64,000 nt of DNA from Sipunculus nudus (taxonomy: Eukaryota; Annelida; Sipuncula; Golfingiida; Sipunculidae): the NCBI GenBank assembly GCA_026874595.1, contig CM049320.1, positions 29,316,714 through 29,380,713 of the forward strand, read 5' to 3'. Both the position numbers and the translations under genes were made by a program. Shown piece by piece: positions 25,701-40,700 of the stretch. Below the pieces are notes generated by a model, which saw only the letters and a program-made list of their open reading frames with translations, did not search any database and was not told the origin of the DNA. Numbering within the stretch: position 1 is the stretch's first letter; each line of letters begins with the position of its first letter.

Positions 25701-28700
25701 TCTTGAGAGGTTTGATGAATTGGCCTGATATTTTGACCTGTCTATACATCTTTGATGGCCTTCTCCTTCACAAGACAGGTGTCACCACCTGCAGTTACTT
25801 GTACAGTGTATGTACCTGCATATTTCTCCAGAGGAATCTGGTATATCAGCCTGCAATTGGCAAATTAATACATATTGTAAAGTTTTGTCTTAAACAAGAC
25901 TCGTGGCACCACCTACAATAATTTTTGCACAGTGTTTGTCCCTGTTTATTTCTCAGGAGGGGATATCAGCCTGAAATTGGGCATATATATATACATCTCT
26001 GATACCTTCATCGTATACAAGACATGTAGGCCTACTTGAAAAGTAATGGCCCAGCATTGAAGCATTATACCTTGTGTATAAACCATTGCACAGGTTCACA
26101 TTAGGCCTGTAGGCCTTGTTTGTTGTTGAGGTAACACCTCCATTTTTTAATGCTAGCTTAACTAAGTATATGTACATCTGCAGAATTACTTTCCAGTTTT
26201 GGATTCAGTGACAGGGCAGTATCACACATTTCCTCTCATGTTATATCCCGGTGTTAACCAGGCCGGGTAACTACTGCACCTGCTGGACCTGAGTTTGTAA
26301 TTGTCCCTGTTGCTTGGTCACACCACCAATGTACCCCCGAAAGGAGCACTCGTTTGTGAGTGAAACACATACATTGGCCTTCCTGTACAGCCTGCAGAGT
26401 GCTCACCCTTGATGGGGGCCGACTGTGAAAAATCTCACTGCCTTGGCTGAGATTCCAACTCACAATCTCCTGGCTTTGGGTCCTGTGATCTACCTCTGAG
26501 CCACAGAAGCTGGTTTCTGATACAAATGGTGAAATATTGTACTGATGCAATATTTGACTTTGTATTATGATATATTGATGCACTTTTGAATCATAGCAGC
26601 CCTACTAGGAAGAACCAGTGTTCTGCTGGGAGTTGATTGTCTCCTGGATCGATCAGGACTTTAATCTTATTGTGTGGCTAATACTTAAGAATTTCTCACT
26701 GACAGATTCAAACCAGTCCTGCTGTTTAGTCCACACCGAGTCCATATGCAAGTCTGAGTCCAAAGCCACCAAAGTCCAAGTCCAAATCTTTTAGGTTTGA
26801 GTCCAAGTCAACTGTCTTCAGGTCCAAGTGTTTCATTGTTCCAGTCCAATTTCCAGTCCAAGTCAAATAAAAATATCTTCATTAAAACACTTTGAATTGG
26901 ATATTCACGATTATTATGAATTTTTCTGGTATAACCAGATTAAACATGCTTTCGGTTCGATGTATAAATACATTTGGCAGGGATAAAGCTTTGTACATAC
27001 AGTCCTAAGTCTCCATGCATGTTTTCCAGTTTGAATATCTATTTTATATCTTTTTCCCATTGACTTGAGATGGACTCGGCCTGACTTCTCTCAAGTCTTT
27101 ATTTCTAGTCTCAGTACAAGTCTTAGTCCAGAACCCTTGAGTCCAAGTCTTAGTCCAGAACCCTTGAGTTCAAGTCGGAGTCCAGAACCCTTTAGTCCAA
27201 GTCATAGTCCAGAACCCTTTAGTCCAAGTCGGAGTCCTGAACCCTTGAGTCCAAGTCTGAGACATTAAAGTCCAGGTCCAAATCCTAGTCCCTGAAAAAG
27301 TGGAATTGACTCCCAATTCTGGACTAAAGTCCTACATCACTGATTCATTTCTCCTATTTCAGGCTGCTATGACGCCCGGATGCGGGTGATGATTAAAGAT
27401 GTGTCATTGGTTCTGAGACAGGGCTGGGAGGATATGCTGGTGTTCGAGAAAACAGTGGTGTCCAAGATGCAGGAAGAACAGCACGTAATGACCGAGTAAG
27501 TTCAATATCATATATCCCATCATGCAGTTCTCCACCAGAGGTCTTCCTAAGCTGCTCATCGTATCCCCTCCCTGGACGGGATCTGTGACTTGAGGCATAA
27601 ATAAAAGCATAGGTACACTCACTACACTGTTGATATATATATATAAAGTGTCATTTGTCTATAAGTTCTATACAGCTGTACTTTTACCAGTTTAAATCCT
27701 TACAGTACCTCAATGGCATTGAGGTGAAATCTCAGTAGACCATCTGATATATTCTAGGGCAAGTTTTAACAACAGTATTTGATTTAAAATATACCAGGCC
27801 CCATGTGTATAAAACCTGAAAGCCAGAAAGCTTAACAATAATACATTTTTTTCATAAGGATACCTTCATCCTCATTCAGTGTATAGTGCGACCAATAAGG
27901 CCATTGTCTTATCCTTTAAAAGAACATCATTTGTATGTTTAGTCTGAAACAAGTTAAATGGAGTGATGTACAGAGACCTCTGCTGGTGATTATCATTAGT
28001 AATTATCAGTTATGTATATATTCTGCATACTGCATAATAATATATATAAGGCAAAGACTGACTTAGTCTTGAGTAGAAATTATTACAGCTACATGTATGC
28101 TTTAAATGCTGTTTTGTTTAAAAATTTTACCAGTGTTATCTGATTATTATGATTGCAAAATACATACTATATTACAAATACAGGAAAGGATATGGTTGAT
28201 TTTTTGGGATGAAAATTTTATTTTACCCATCACTTTTAAAAAGTGGTCTAGAATTAAAGTATTTTCTGTTGTTGATATTAATAATCATTAAGTTACAGAA
28301 TTTCATTATTACTGTCAAATATTACATGAGTAATAATGATGGAATTTAATTTCAAACCGAAAGGAGGAAAGACCTTCCAAAACCGTATGTAGCATAATGT
28401 ATTTATATGTTGTTGTTGTTAAATATGTATCAATCATTTTGTTTATACTCCTCTTTACAAATTATTAGTATACCATACTTGTCTTAGTTGTGCATACATT
28501 GCATTATGCTTTTTAGCTCAGCTGACTATAAGTCATCTGAGCTATAGTCGTGGTCCATTGTCCGTTGTCCGTCTTGCCGTCCGTCCGTCCGTCTGTCTGT
28601 CTGTCCGTCTGGATGCCCGTCCGTAAGACTGGCACATTTCGACACCGTTGGACCTACGAATCTGAAATCTGGCATACAGTTAGATATCCCCAAAATCTCC

Positions 28701-31700
28701 TACCATGCCGAAAATTGGGTCATTAGGACTTGGTTCCTTCGAGATATTAAGGAAAAACCTCAATTTTTTATTAGAAATCTATTTTCACACTTAAGGACTG
28801 CCTAATATCAAAACCACTCATCTGGTTTTCTTCATATTTACCATAAATATTCCTCTATATAGTTTCTATGTACATGCTAGATATTAAGTCAGTATTATAT
28901 AATTTGAAAAAGTTATGGGCCCAAACATAATGGACTATGTAAAAAAATCAGGAAGATATTTGGTCACTTAAGACCAAAAGTGTTAAAGGTAGGGACTTCT
29001 TTCCAGTAATACAACTTTAATTAATCAAAATTTAATTGTATACCAAAAATTAGATCAAAATCTGTTAAATTTTTTTAAATATTGGCAAAAATATAAAATT
29101 GGTACCTTAAATTTTGCCCAACTTTGGCCACGGCACGTTTTTTTCCTGTAGGTACTGTGGATTTAATTTTCACAGCATGTATACATAAGGATTTAATCTG
29201 TTAAAATCTGAAATTTGAAAATAAAAGCTGCAAAATTAGGCTAGTAATTGAATATTTTTGGAGGCTCTTGTTGTATTCCCTTGCATTGTCAAGCAGTCCC
29301 CTTTGATGACTGTAGTTCATTCAGTGCACATCTCTATGCTCCCCAGGCTGTTGGCATAATTTTAGATGTCCCCAAAATCTCCTACCATACCAAAAATTGG
29401 GTCATTAGGACTTCGTTCCTTCGAGATATTAAGGAAAAAAACTGTGTTTTCCATAAAAAAAGCCATTGTTACACTTCAAGGCTGCCTAATATCAAAACCA
29501 CTGATCTGTTTTTGATTGTATTTAGTATTCACATTCTTTCATATGTTTTCTATGAACATACCAAAAATTAGGTCAGTATTGGGTATTATTTTGAAGTTAT
29601 GGGCCAAAACATAATGCAGTTTTTTTAAAAATCAGGAAATATATTTACTCACCTAACATGAGAATTGCTGAACCTACAGACTTTTTTCAAGAATAAAACT
29701 TTATTTAATCAAGATTCAATTGTTTACCCAAAATTAGATCTGAATTTTGGAAATTTTTCAAGTTGTTAGCATAAATAAAAAATCAATACCTTAAATTTTG
29801 TCCAACTTTGGCACTGTTGATTTAATTTTCACAGCATATATACATAAGGATTTAATCTTTTAAAATATGAAATTTCAAAGAAATTGATTGGAAAGAATAG
29901 CTTTTATTCATGTTTTCATACACCATGTCAAGTGTTGTTTACATCTAGCCCACCTAGTAGTACAGCCTTCACTTGCATTATGTAACCCATCCCAGGCAGC
30001 TTGGCCACTACCAGCAGGCTTCCCCTCTGCCCTGCACTCCCCCCCCCCCAGATGGTGCATAAACTAGATGAATGTTATTATATTCTGTATTTGATTCATT
30101 CTTATTCTAGGCTATGCTACATTTTAGATTTTGTATTGTACCACCAGGGTTACAGTGATTAAAGTGTACATTTAATTGTGTCCACAAAGTGGTGTATTGC
30201 TATGAAAGTGTGGATTTTCATGAGATAAGTAATTCCTTACTTCAGAGGAGTAAAAACTTCACCAGGTGTGAAATTGACTATTAATTCCAGTAATAAATTA
30301 AAACTGGGATAGTAATTAGCACAATGATATTGTTTGTCCCTCATTCAACCAACAGTGTGTATACTTTATTTGTAATGTCTTATTTTATCAAATTTACTGA
30401 ATCTTTTATTTTATTTTGGTGAATAAAATTAAGCATGTACTGAAAACTCCAATGTGCAAAACTTTTTAATAGTGATTCAAGGAATATTCTTGTAGATGCC
30501 ATGTTGTGGCATTATTTTCTTTTAAATTCAGTTTAAACATTTATGATTTAAAAATAATAAAATATATGTGTATGCATAATATGACCCAATATGAGCTACA
30601 CTCTGGATATATGATGATTGCAACTTTTGCAACAATTCTAATATTTTAACTTATAGTTTCAGTTTTTTACTCTGTATATATAATGATTGCAACTTTTGCA
30701 ACAATTCTAATATTTTAACTTATATTTTCAGGTTTTTTATTAAAAATTTATAAAACCTGTAAATAAAAAAATGATTCAGATAAAAACTTCTTAATGGAAA
30801 AAGTGGATATGCTTAAAAAAAATAGGATTATATATAAACTTAAATGCATTATTCCCTTGAAAGTGAAATAAAGGTATTAGCCCATTCTGTCAACTTGCCA
30901 GTCCATCTGTAAATTTTCATATGCATCACAGTATCTAAAAACTTTTACTGTTTTTCTTCATGACAGTCTTGTCAGAGTATTATTTTGCAATCATATATTT
31001 AGAACTTTACTATAACCAAGTAGGAGGGCCCCTTTCCTCTTAGCTTTTCATATTCTTATATAAATGAAAAACATTACAATAGAATATTTCTACATCCACC
31101 TTCGTGCTGCCCTCACTTTTCCCTTCCCCGAACCCCATCCCAAAGTCAGCCTCAGTAAGCAAGAACAAGATGAATCAGATATATTCATACATTAATATTT
31201 TGTATAACTATTCGTCCATAGGTACCTATGTACATGCCAGAAATTATGTCAGTATTGTGTAATATGTAGACATAGTGGGCATCACAATAATGTACCTTGT
31301 CAAGACTAAAGAGATATTGTGTCATACAGTCACAAATTCATAAATCACTTCATCAGCATAGTTAATCATAACATCATATCTGTCAAATTGAAAGCTTGCA
31401 GACTACCATACACTTTAGATCCTTCAACAAATAGCCTTATCATCATTCTACTACTGCTTATTACTGCTGTCATTGCATTCATATTTGCTCAAATATATCA
31501 CAATTTTCAACCCTTCCTAAATAAATAAAAAATAAACCATTATATTTGAATCTATTAATCCATCAGTCAGGTAGTTTCATTTATCATTTACTCACATATT
31601 ACATTACATTCCTTTGTAATAGCCCAACATGTCCATGATATTCATAAGCTTTATTAACTCGATATAGTATCACAGTGGAGAAACATTCATAGTCCAATCA

Positions 31701-34700
31701 TGATCAGCTGAGCGCCGTGACCCATGGGTCCCTTGTTTTATGTTATAGAAGAAACATGTATTGTCATGGTCAACAATTCCAAGTACTAAACTGATATTTT
31801 GTTGGAATATTAATTATTGTTTTTCATATGGTGTCAACATTGTATTGTTTTTTTATCCCCTTGTATTTCCAGTTTTCATGATTGTATTATTTTTACGTGT
31901 ACATCCTTAATGCCTTGTTTTATCAGTAAATACAGTGTTTTATTTTTTATTACTTTTCAATGAATTGTACATGGTGGTTATAATGTGAATAGCTTCTCCT
32001 AGAATTGTAAAAAACTAAACAGAGTAGAATTGAGTCAGTGTTTGTGACACCGTAAGGCAGACACAGCAGTTTTCACTGTCTCTTGAATAAGTATGGTGAA
32101 ACCTGTGTAATGAGACAACCCATGGGACTGGCCAATAGTGGTCTTAATTTACAGATGGTCATATTAGACAGGTCAGTGTTGACCAGTGTAAACGTTATCA
32201 AGGGTGATCTTTTTAGACAGGTGGTCTTTCAAACGGAGTCAACTCAATATCTTGGATTAGGAATGGATTGTGGATAATGAAAAATAAGAAAAATAAACTA
32301 TGTCAATTTCCGCAATTCACAAATGAAGTACACATAAACATTACTGTAATTTGCTTTAACGACTTTGTACTTCACAACAGATATTTCTTACAGACCTTGT
32401 AGATAGCTTCCATATTCTGTATAGTAGCCTCATTTATTGAATGGGAAAAAATAATGAATCCGATAACAAATGCACGATTAGTTGCAGGCAGGGCCTGTGT
32501 CCAATAATGTACTTTATCAGCTTTTTGCATGTGTGAATGATCATATAATTGTGTCAATTTCTCATCTTGATTGTGCACCTTCAGTAAACATAAGTGTTTA
32601 TGATAAATCTGGTGTTATGGATAACTAATATAATTATATATTATTGATAATTAAATCAATACCAAATTGACAATGCTTCCTTGTTCAGTTTACTTTTATA
32701 TATATAATGTCAGAAGATGAAGACTTTCTTAACCTTTAAGTCATGACTGTGAAAGTCATCTTGTATTTTTCTATTTTTAGCTCAGCTGACTATAAGTCAT
32801 CTGAGCTATAGTCGTGGTCCATTGTCCGTCGTCCGTCCGTCTGTCCGTCCGTCCGTCCGTCCGTCCGTCCGTCCGTCCGTCCGTAGATGTGGCACGTTTT
32901 GAAACCGTAAGACCTAGGAATCCAAAATTCAGCATAATGTTAGATGTCCCCAAGATCTCCTACCAAGCCGAAAACTGGGTCTTTGTGACTTCATTCCTTT
33001 GAGAAATTAAGGAAAAACCTCAATTTTTTATTAAAAACCTATTTTCACACTTCAGGACTGCCTATTATCAAAACCACTCATCTGTTTTTCCTCATATTTC
33101 CTATAAATTATCCTCTATATAATTCCTATGTACATGCCAGAAATTATGTCTGTATTATATAATTTAAAAAAGTTATGGGCCCAAACATAATGCATTTTGT
33201 AAATAATCAGGAAAGAAATGTTATCACTTAACACAAAACTTGTTAAAGCTAAGCACTTTTTTTCCAGTAATATTACTTTTATTAATCAAAATTAAATTGT
33301 TTACCCAAAATTAGATAAAAATCTTTTAAATTTTTTAAAATATTAGCAAAAATAAAAAATTGGTACCTTAAATTTTGCCCAACTTTGACCATGGCACGTT
33401 TTTTTGCTGTAACTGCTGTGGATTTAATTTTCACAGCATGTTTTTGTTAGCATTTCAACTGTTAACACCAAAAATTTGAAACCAGTTGATCAAAAACTGT
33501 AGATTTTATTCAAGTTTTCAAGCACCATGTCACATATTGCTAGTGGTATGCAGTTTGCTAGAGCTCAGCTCTAAGTTCCTTAAATTTGGCATACAGTTAG
33601 ATTTCTCCAAAATCCCCTACCATGCCAAGAATTTGGTCACTAGGACTTAATTCCTTCGAGATATCAATGAAAAACTTCATTTTTCCATTAAAAACCCATT
33701 GTTACACTTTAAGACTGCCTAATATCAAAACCACTGATCTGACTTTGATCATATATAATATACATATTTTTCTATACATTCGCTATGCACATGCCAGAAA
33801 TGATGTCAGTATTGTGTATTTTTTTTTAAGTTATGGGCCCAAACATAATGCACTTTGTAAAAATCAAGAAAAATATTTACTCCCTTAACAAGGGCATTGC
33901 TGAAGCTAGAGATTTTATTGTCAGGGATGTAACATTATTTAATCAAGATTCAATTGAATACCCAAAATTAGTTCTGAATTTTTCAAATTTTATAAGTTAT
34001 TAATATAAATATAAAATTAGTACCTTAAATTTTGCCCAACTGTGACCATGGCACGTTTGTTTCCTGAGAGCACTGTTGATAAAATTTTCATATCATGCAC
34101 ACATAAGGATATCAGCTTTTTAGTTTAGAAAGCTGAAAGAAATTTGCCAAATATTGTAGCTTTTATTAATGTTTTTTATGAGACCCTGTCAGACTTTGGC
34201 TCTCTCCAGCCCCTCTTGAGTCACCTGTATGTTGACCTTGTTGACCTTTCATTAAATTATGCACGCTTGAGGCGAGAATCATGGCAGCTTATGGGCCAGC
34301 CACAGTTGATCCAGGTGTCCAACCCAACTCATCTAGTAGTTTTAACCAACAACATAACAATAAACAATGAATTAATAAATTTTTCTTGGTTTTTAATAAC
34401 AAATTAAAGAAAAATAGAAAAGGAATTTGTTAGTTTATAATAACAGGAAATTAACTTGCAGTTACTGATGACATAAGAATCTTGTATCGATGGGTAGAAT
34501 GTCACATATTCCAAATAACACCATGCAGTCAGCTATGGCATTTTTCAGTTCATTTTTAATGATAAAGAAGTAAATCATATTATTCATTACTAATCATTAG
34601 GGATTATATGAAGGAAATTAATGATAGACAAAGATGCAGTTGATAATATTAATCTAGATTCCTACTGTGTCTAGTGTGAACATTGATGTGAAATTAGTCC

Positions 34701-37700
34701 AAAATGAATTTTTTACAGTTTTTTTTTAATATAAATAAAAGCCATAAAACCAGGTACTTATGATCATTATTTAAATGTGTGAATTTTGTATATTCTGGAT
34801 TCTCAAAATCATTGTTTGGTGAAAACTGAATAAATACCAGACATGGTGCAAATACTTTGTAATTGTATTTAAATACGAATATGATTATGTATTCCATTAT
34901 AAAATTTCTTGCATAAAGAATGGGAATTCAGGTAAAAATGAAAGTATATGAATACTCGTGCAAATACTTTCAAAATGTATTCATGAATGCATTCATGAAT
35001 ATATTCTTTAATATTATTTTAATAATCATATCAGTTATATTTCATTTTAAAAAATCATATGATTCTCTTATTATTTTAATAAAAATTATATTTGGGACAA
35101 TATTTGTAATTTTTTAATAAATAGTTAAACTCTCATATTATATGTTCTGCTTATAAGTTATATGGCCAAGTCAAAATCTGTGTGACAATAGCACTCCATT
35201 TGTTAATAAAATAAATGAAATCAATCCTCTTCCCTGTCTCCAAAGATACTATCAAAATCATACATAAGCTAAACACCCACAACTCATAATACAGCTTATA
35301 TTTATTACCACACAAAACCAGCATGTGCCTCATTTCTAAAAAATATTTTTTATCATATATAACAGCTGAGCGTCGTGACCCATAGGTCCCTTGTTGTTAA
35401 AAAACTCTTACAATTAATTTATCAAAAATGAAAGTATGAATTTAATTTTATATCTTTTTCAGGGAAGAAAAAAAAGAAAAAAATTCAAAGGAAAGAACAA
35501 GAAAAATTAAACGCTTCGCTCTGATTGGATTAGCGACAGTAGGCGGTGGAACATTATTAGGTGGGCAGGATTGTTAAGTAAAATGTTTTATTTTGTCCTC
35601 TGAACAAACTAATCGTACAATCATGTGCAGTGATTTAGTTGGCATCATAATCAGGCCTTTTTTAGTATTTATAACATATTTTATTTGAATCCATATCATT
35701 TTATAGATTCCTTAGACATTTCAGTCTTTTTCTAATGATTTCGTATAATTTTTTTGGTAATGAAAGCTGTTTCAGGGAAATTATTTGGAGGGCTTTCAAT
35801 TTATACCTCAGCTGACTGAAAGTCAACTGAGGTATAGGAAAGGTGCTTTGTCAGTAATCTGTCCAGTTGTCTGGCCATCCTATTGTCTGGCTGTCAGTTA
35901 GCAAGGCACAAATTATACCTTTGGCCCTAGAAACTTTTAAGGGAACATGCAGTCAGGTCAATAAAAATCTCTTTGTAAACCTGAAATTAGGTCACTGTGA
36001 ACTATATTCTTCGAGTTAAGTACTCATAAGTACCCCCAAGAATGATTAAATATTTGCTAAAAAAACCTTCCGTTTTTGATAATTGTGTCCCAAGACCAAG
36101 TCTGGATACTATGTTTTAGGCACAGGTGTGTGTTTATTAGGGCCCTTCTTAAATAAGTGGATGCCATATATTAATCACCCTGTTCGTTCGTCTTTCTGTA
36201 TGTCTATCAATTTTTTTTCCTGATGATAACTCGAGTTTGGTTGATATATGGACTTCAAACTTAACTTATTTAAGGCCCACCACTAAAGCAAGAACTCTAT
36301 TGATTTTGGGGTCATGAGTCAAAGGTCAGGGTCACAAGTCTCACTTATTTAGAAAGATTGTGGATGCATTTTAAGCCAAACATTTCATCCCAAACTTTCC
36401 ATCTTCCACATGTGGTGCACCTGCCAATAGGCAAAGGTTCCTTTTGAATTTGGGTTCACAGGGTCAAATGTCAAGGTCACAGGGGCTCTCTGTAAACATA
36501 TTTGTTTCAGGGAGATAATTCCAGTTTGGAATGATATATTAGTTTCAAAACTTAGACTTATTTATGACCCACCTGTAATGAAAGAACTCTATTCATTTTG
36601 GGGTTATGAGTTCAATGGTCAAAGTCACAGGACCCACTTCTTTAAAAAGATTGTGGATGCATTTTAAGCTAAACTTTTCATCGCAAACCTTCAATCTTCT
36701 GCATGTGGTGCACCTGCCAATAGGCAAAGCTTCCTTTTGATTTTTGGGTCACTTGTTCAAAGGTCAAGGTCACAGGGCCCATCATATCACAAATTAGTTT
36801 ATGGATGGTAACTCCAGTTTTGGATAGACAGGTTGGCTTCAAACTGATAACAGGTCCCATATTTTGAAAAAGCTTATAAACATAGACAAACTCAGCGAAG
36901 TGTTGAGACCCATGGGTCCCTAGTTTTAGATTTATTTAATTATTATTTTTTTCCCATAATTATATGAAATGAAGAATCTAATGAACTTGTGTAAGTGAAA
37001 GAGTAGACTAAAGAGTGACTGACCTTTGACCATCACCAAATATTTAATATCCCAGGGAGTGCTTTAATTTTGAATTATTTGATAATGATACCTGAATACT
37101 ATGCAGTCTAGTTCATTATATGTTTTTTTTAAATGAAAACAAAAACAAGTTATTGATTTTAATATAGAAGTTTCTTTACTGAAGCATTTGTTATGATAGA
37201 TGGCTCAGTTTCACATTAGATCTGACATGAACCAACAGAAAAAAAGATGAAATCAGTAACAAGATATTTTCCCAAATCCTCAGAATTTTGTTATTATGAT
37301 AACTGACTTGAGTTTTCATGGCTACAGGTTTAACAGGTGGATTAGCAGCACCCCTGCTGGCAGGGGGGTTAGGGGTGTTTATTGGAACAGCAGGGGCGAC
37401 GGCACTTGCCTCAACAGCAGGAGTGGCAATTATTGGTTCCTTGTTTGGAGTAGCAGGAGCTGGATTTGCTGGTGAGTGGTCAGTGTTCTGTCATTTCAAT
37501 CAACTCAAGGAGGTAAGCAAATTGTGTGATTTAAGGGTTAGACCACAAGACTCAAATATCACAAAAACTGTCATGTCTTCCGATTTGCTCAGGGGGCGAC
37601 TGTGTCACTTTTCAGGTGCTGGGCTCATGATCCAGAGATTGTGAGTTAGAATCCTAGTCAGATCCCCCCAAACCTGCCAAGACCTTAGGCAAATTCCCAA

Positions 37701-40700
37701 CTGCAAGTGTGCCTTTGTCCACCTAGTAGAAATGGGTACCAGTAAATACTGGGTAGGTAACCTGCGATGGACTAGCATTCCATCCAGGAGGAGTTTAACT
37801 CGTTAGTTGCTTCATGCTAAAGAAACCGGGATAAGCTCTGGCCTGATGAGCCATTAGGCTCGTAAGTAAAAGCCCAATAGATTTTACCTTACCTTGTGAT
37901 TTGCTCTGGAGCTGTCAGCTTCCTTTAGTACTGTCATCTCTGCAGACATGTCAGCCCAAGGAATTTTTGCGTGCTCTTGTTTTTAGAGAAAAAACTTTGT
38001 GACTTCAAACAATACTTTTTTTGTTATGAAAATGATGCTGTGTTTGTTCAAAACATGTTGACAGCTTTGTAAAGAGTGGGTAAAATGAATTTGATTAGTT
38101 AGAAAGAAGAGCAGCATTGTTTTGAAGAAAAGTTAGAGAAATTTAGCATTAATCTTATAAACGTTTGAAAGAAAATAATCTTTAAACTTTTCTAATAGAC
38201 TAGAAAATTTTCTACAACAAATTTGAGGAGTATGACCAGGATTTTGCAGTAAAGAGATTGTGCACATGTCTTCAGTTGGATGCCATATTCAAGTTTTTCT
38301 TATGCCTACATATTTAGTGTTATGTGTACATATTATATTATTATGCATTATATTGGTTGCGAACAGATTTAATTTATTCATATTTTGAAACTTCTCAACT
38401 TAACCCTATTAATCAGAGAAAAACCCGAGATTGTGCACATGTCTTCAGTTGGATGCCATATTCAAGTTTTTCTTATGCCTACATATTTAGTGTTATGTGT
38501 ACATATTATATTATTATGCATTATATTGGTTGCAACACAGATTTAATTTATTCATATTTTGAAACTTCTCAACTTAACACTATTAATCAGAGAAAAACCG
38601 GGGGTATGTTTACAAACATTCAGTCATTATTATATCATGTAAATACTGAACGCTACATCTTTATATGTCTGCATAAGTAAGCACAGAAAAGTCACAGACA
38701 GCATTATATCATGTACCTCTTGCTTCAGTCTCTGGCCTTACTGATAATGTTTGCAGGTGCCAAGATGAAGCGTCGTGTGGGGGCCCTGGAGGAGTTTGAG
38801 ATTGAGAAGCTGACAGAGGGGAATGACCTACATGTGACGCTGACAGTCTCGGGATGGCTCACAGATGACTGCCCAGGTTTAAACCATTATCTTTAGAAAA
38901 TTTTTTACTCTTAATTTCCAGTTTTCAGTTTTACTTCAATTTTATTATCCTTTTTCTTCCTGAGACAACTGATTTGCATACTTTTTTTCTGGCAATTAAT
39001 ATGCCATTTATTGATATTTTTCTTCAATATTCATATTTAAAATGTTAATTTCAGATTCTTCACACATTTCTTTTATGAAAAAAACTTCAGTGTAGTGCTT
39101 TTTCATATATTATTTTAGATTGTTTAAGTATACTTAAGTATACAAAAGTATATATTTTTGCTTTATACTTGTCCAAACTCTGCACTGACACATGTTCTCA
39201 CAAGCTGCAGATATTGTGAAGTATTTCTATTCCATTCTACTCTCAACAACCCTAAAAATTGTAGAAACATAAACTAAAGAAATGTACTTAGAAATGTTTA
39301 CAGGGATGTGAGTATTGTATATTGACTATTTATTAAAAGTGTTGTTTTAATGTTTTACGCATGAAGATTGATAATATACCATCCATTAATTAAGCCCACA
39401 TACATTTTCTTCTTTTGGAAAATTTTATTTTACATACTAGTTTTACATACTAGTTTTAAATACATCTTGGGTGAGTTAAATATCTATGTTTAGCAGAAAA
39501 TTTGTTTAAATTATCTAAGTACAGTAAAAACATATTTTTTCTGAATTCTTATGCAGATTTCAAAACAGCATGGCTTGGACTTGATGACTCAGAAGAAATG
39601 TACACTCTTCGCTACGAGTCTGAACATCTGAAACAAATGGGAAAAGGCATGGACTATCTCAAAGGCATTGTCATCAACACTGCAGCAGTAGAGGGGCTCA
39701 AGTACACTGTGTTAGCAGGTAAAATATCTAAAAATAAACACATGGACTATCTCAAAGGCATTGTCATCAACACTGCAGCAGCAGAGGGGCTCAAGTACAC
39801 TGTGTTATCAGGTAAAAGATCTAAAAGTAAAGGCATGGATTATCTCAAAGGCATTGTCATCAACACTGCAGCACTAGAGTGGCTCAAGTACATTGTGTTA
39901 GCAGGTAAAAGATCTATAAGTAAAGGCATGGATTATCTCAAGGTTTTGTCATCAACTCTGCAGCACTATAGGGGCTCAAGTACACTGTGTTATCAGGTAA
40001 AAGTTCTAAAAGTAAAGGCATGGATTATTTCAAAGGCATTGTCATCAACACTGCAGCAGTAGAGGGGCTCAAGTACACTGTGTTATCAGGTAAAAGTTCT
40101 AAAAGTAAAGGCATGGATTATTTCAAAGGCATTGTCATCAACACTGCAGCACTAGAGGGGCTCAAGAACACTGTGTTATCAGGTAAAAGTTCTAAAAGTA
40201 AAGGCATGGATTATTTCAAAGGCATTGTCATCAACACTGCAGCAGTAGAGGGGCTCAAGTACACTGTGTTATCAGGTAAAAGGTCTAAAAGTAAAGGCAT
40301 GGATTATTTCAAAGGCATTGTCATCAACACTGCAGCAGTAGAGGGGCTCAAGTACACTGTGTTATCAGGTAAAAGTTCTAAAAGTAAAGGCATGGATTAT
40401 TTCAAAGGCATTTTCATCAACACTGCAGCAGTAGAGGGGCTCAAGTACACTGTGTTATCAGGTAAAAGTTCTAAAAGTAAAGGCATGGATTATTTCAAAG
40501 GCATTGTCATCAACACTGCAGCAGTAGAGGGGCTCAAGTACACTGTGTTATCAGGTAAAAGTTCTAAAAGTAAAGGCATGGATTATTTCAAAGGCATTGT
40601 CATCAACACTGCAGCAGTAGAGGGGCTCAAGTACACTGTGTTATCAGGTAAAAGTTCTAAAAGTAAAGGCATGGATTATTTCAAAGGCATTGTCATCAAC

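Noticed and set aside
26255-26535. tRNA gene
   Set aside because: The A and B boxes are present but no acceptor stem or cloverleaf closes, and a SINE-type body follows.
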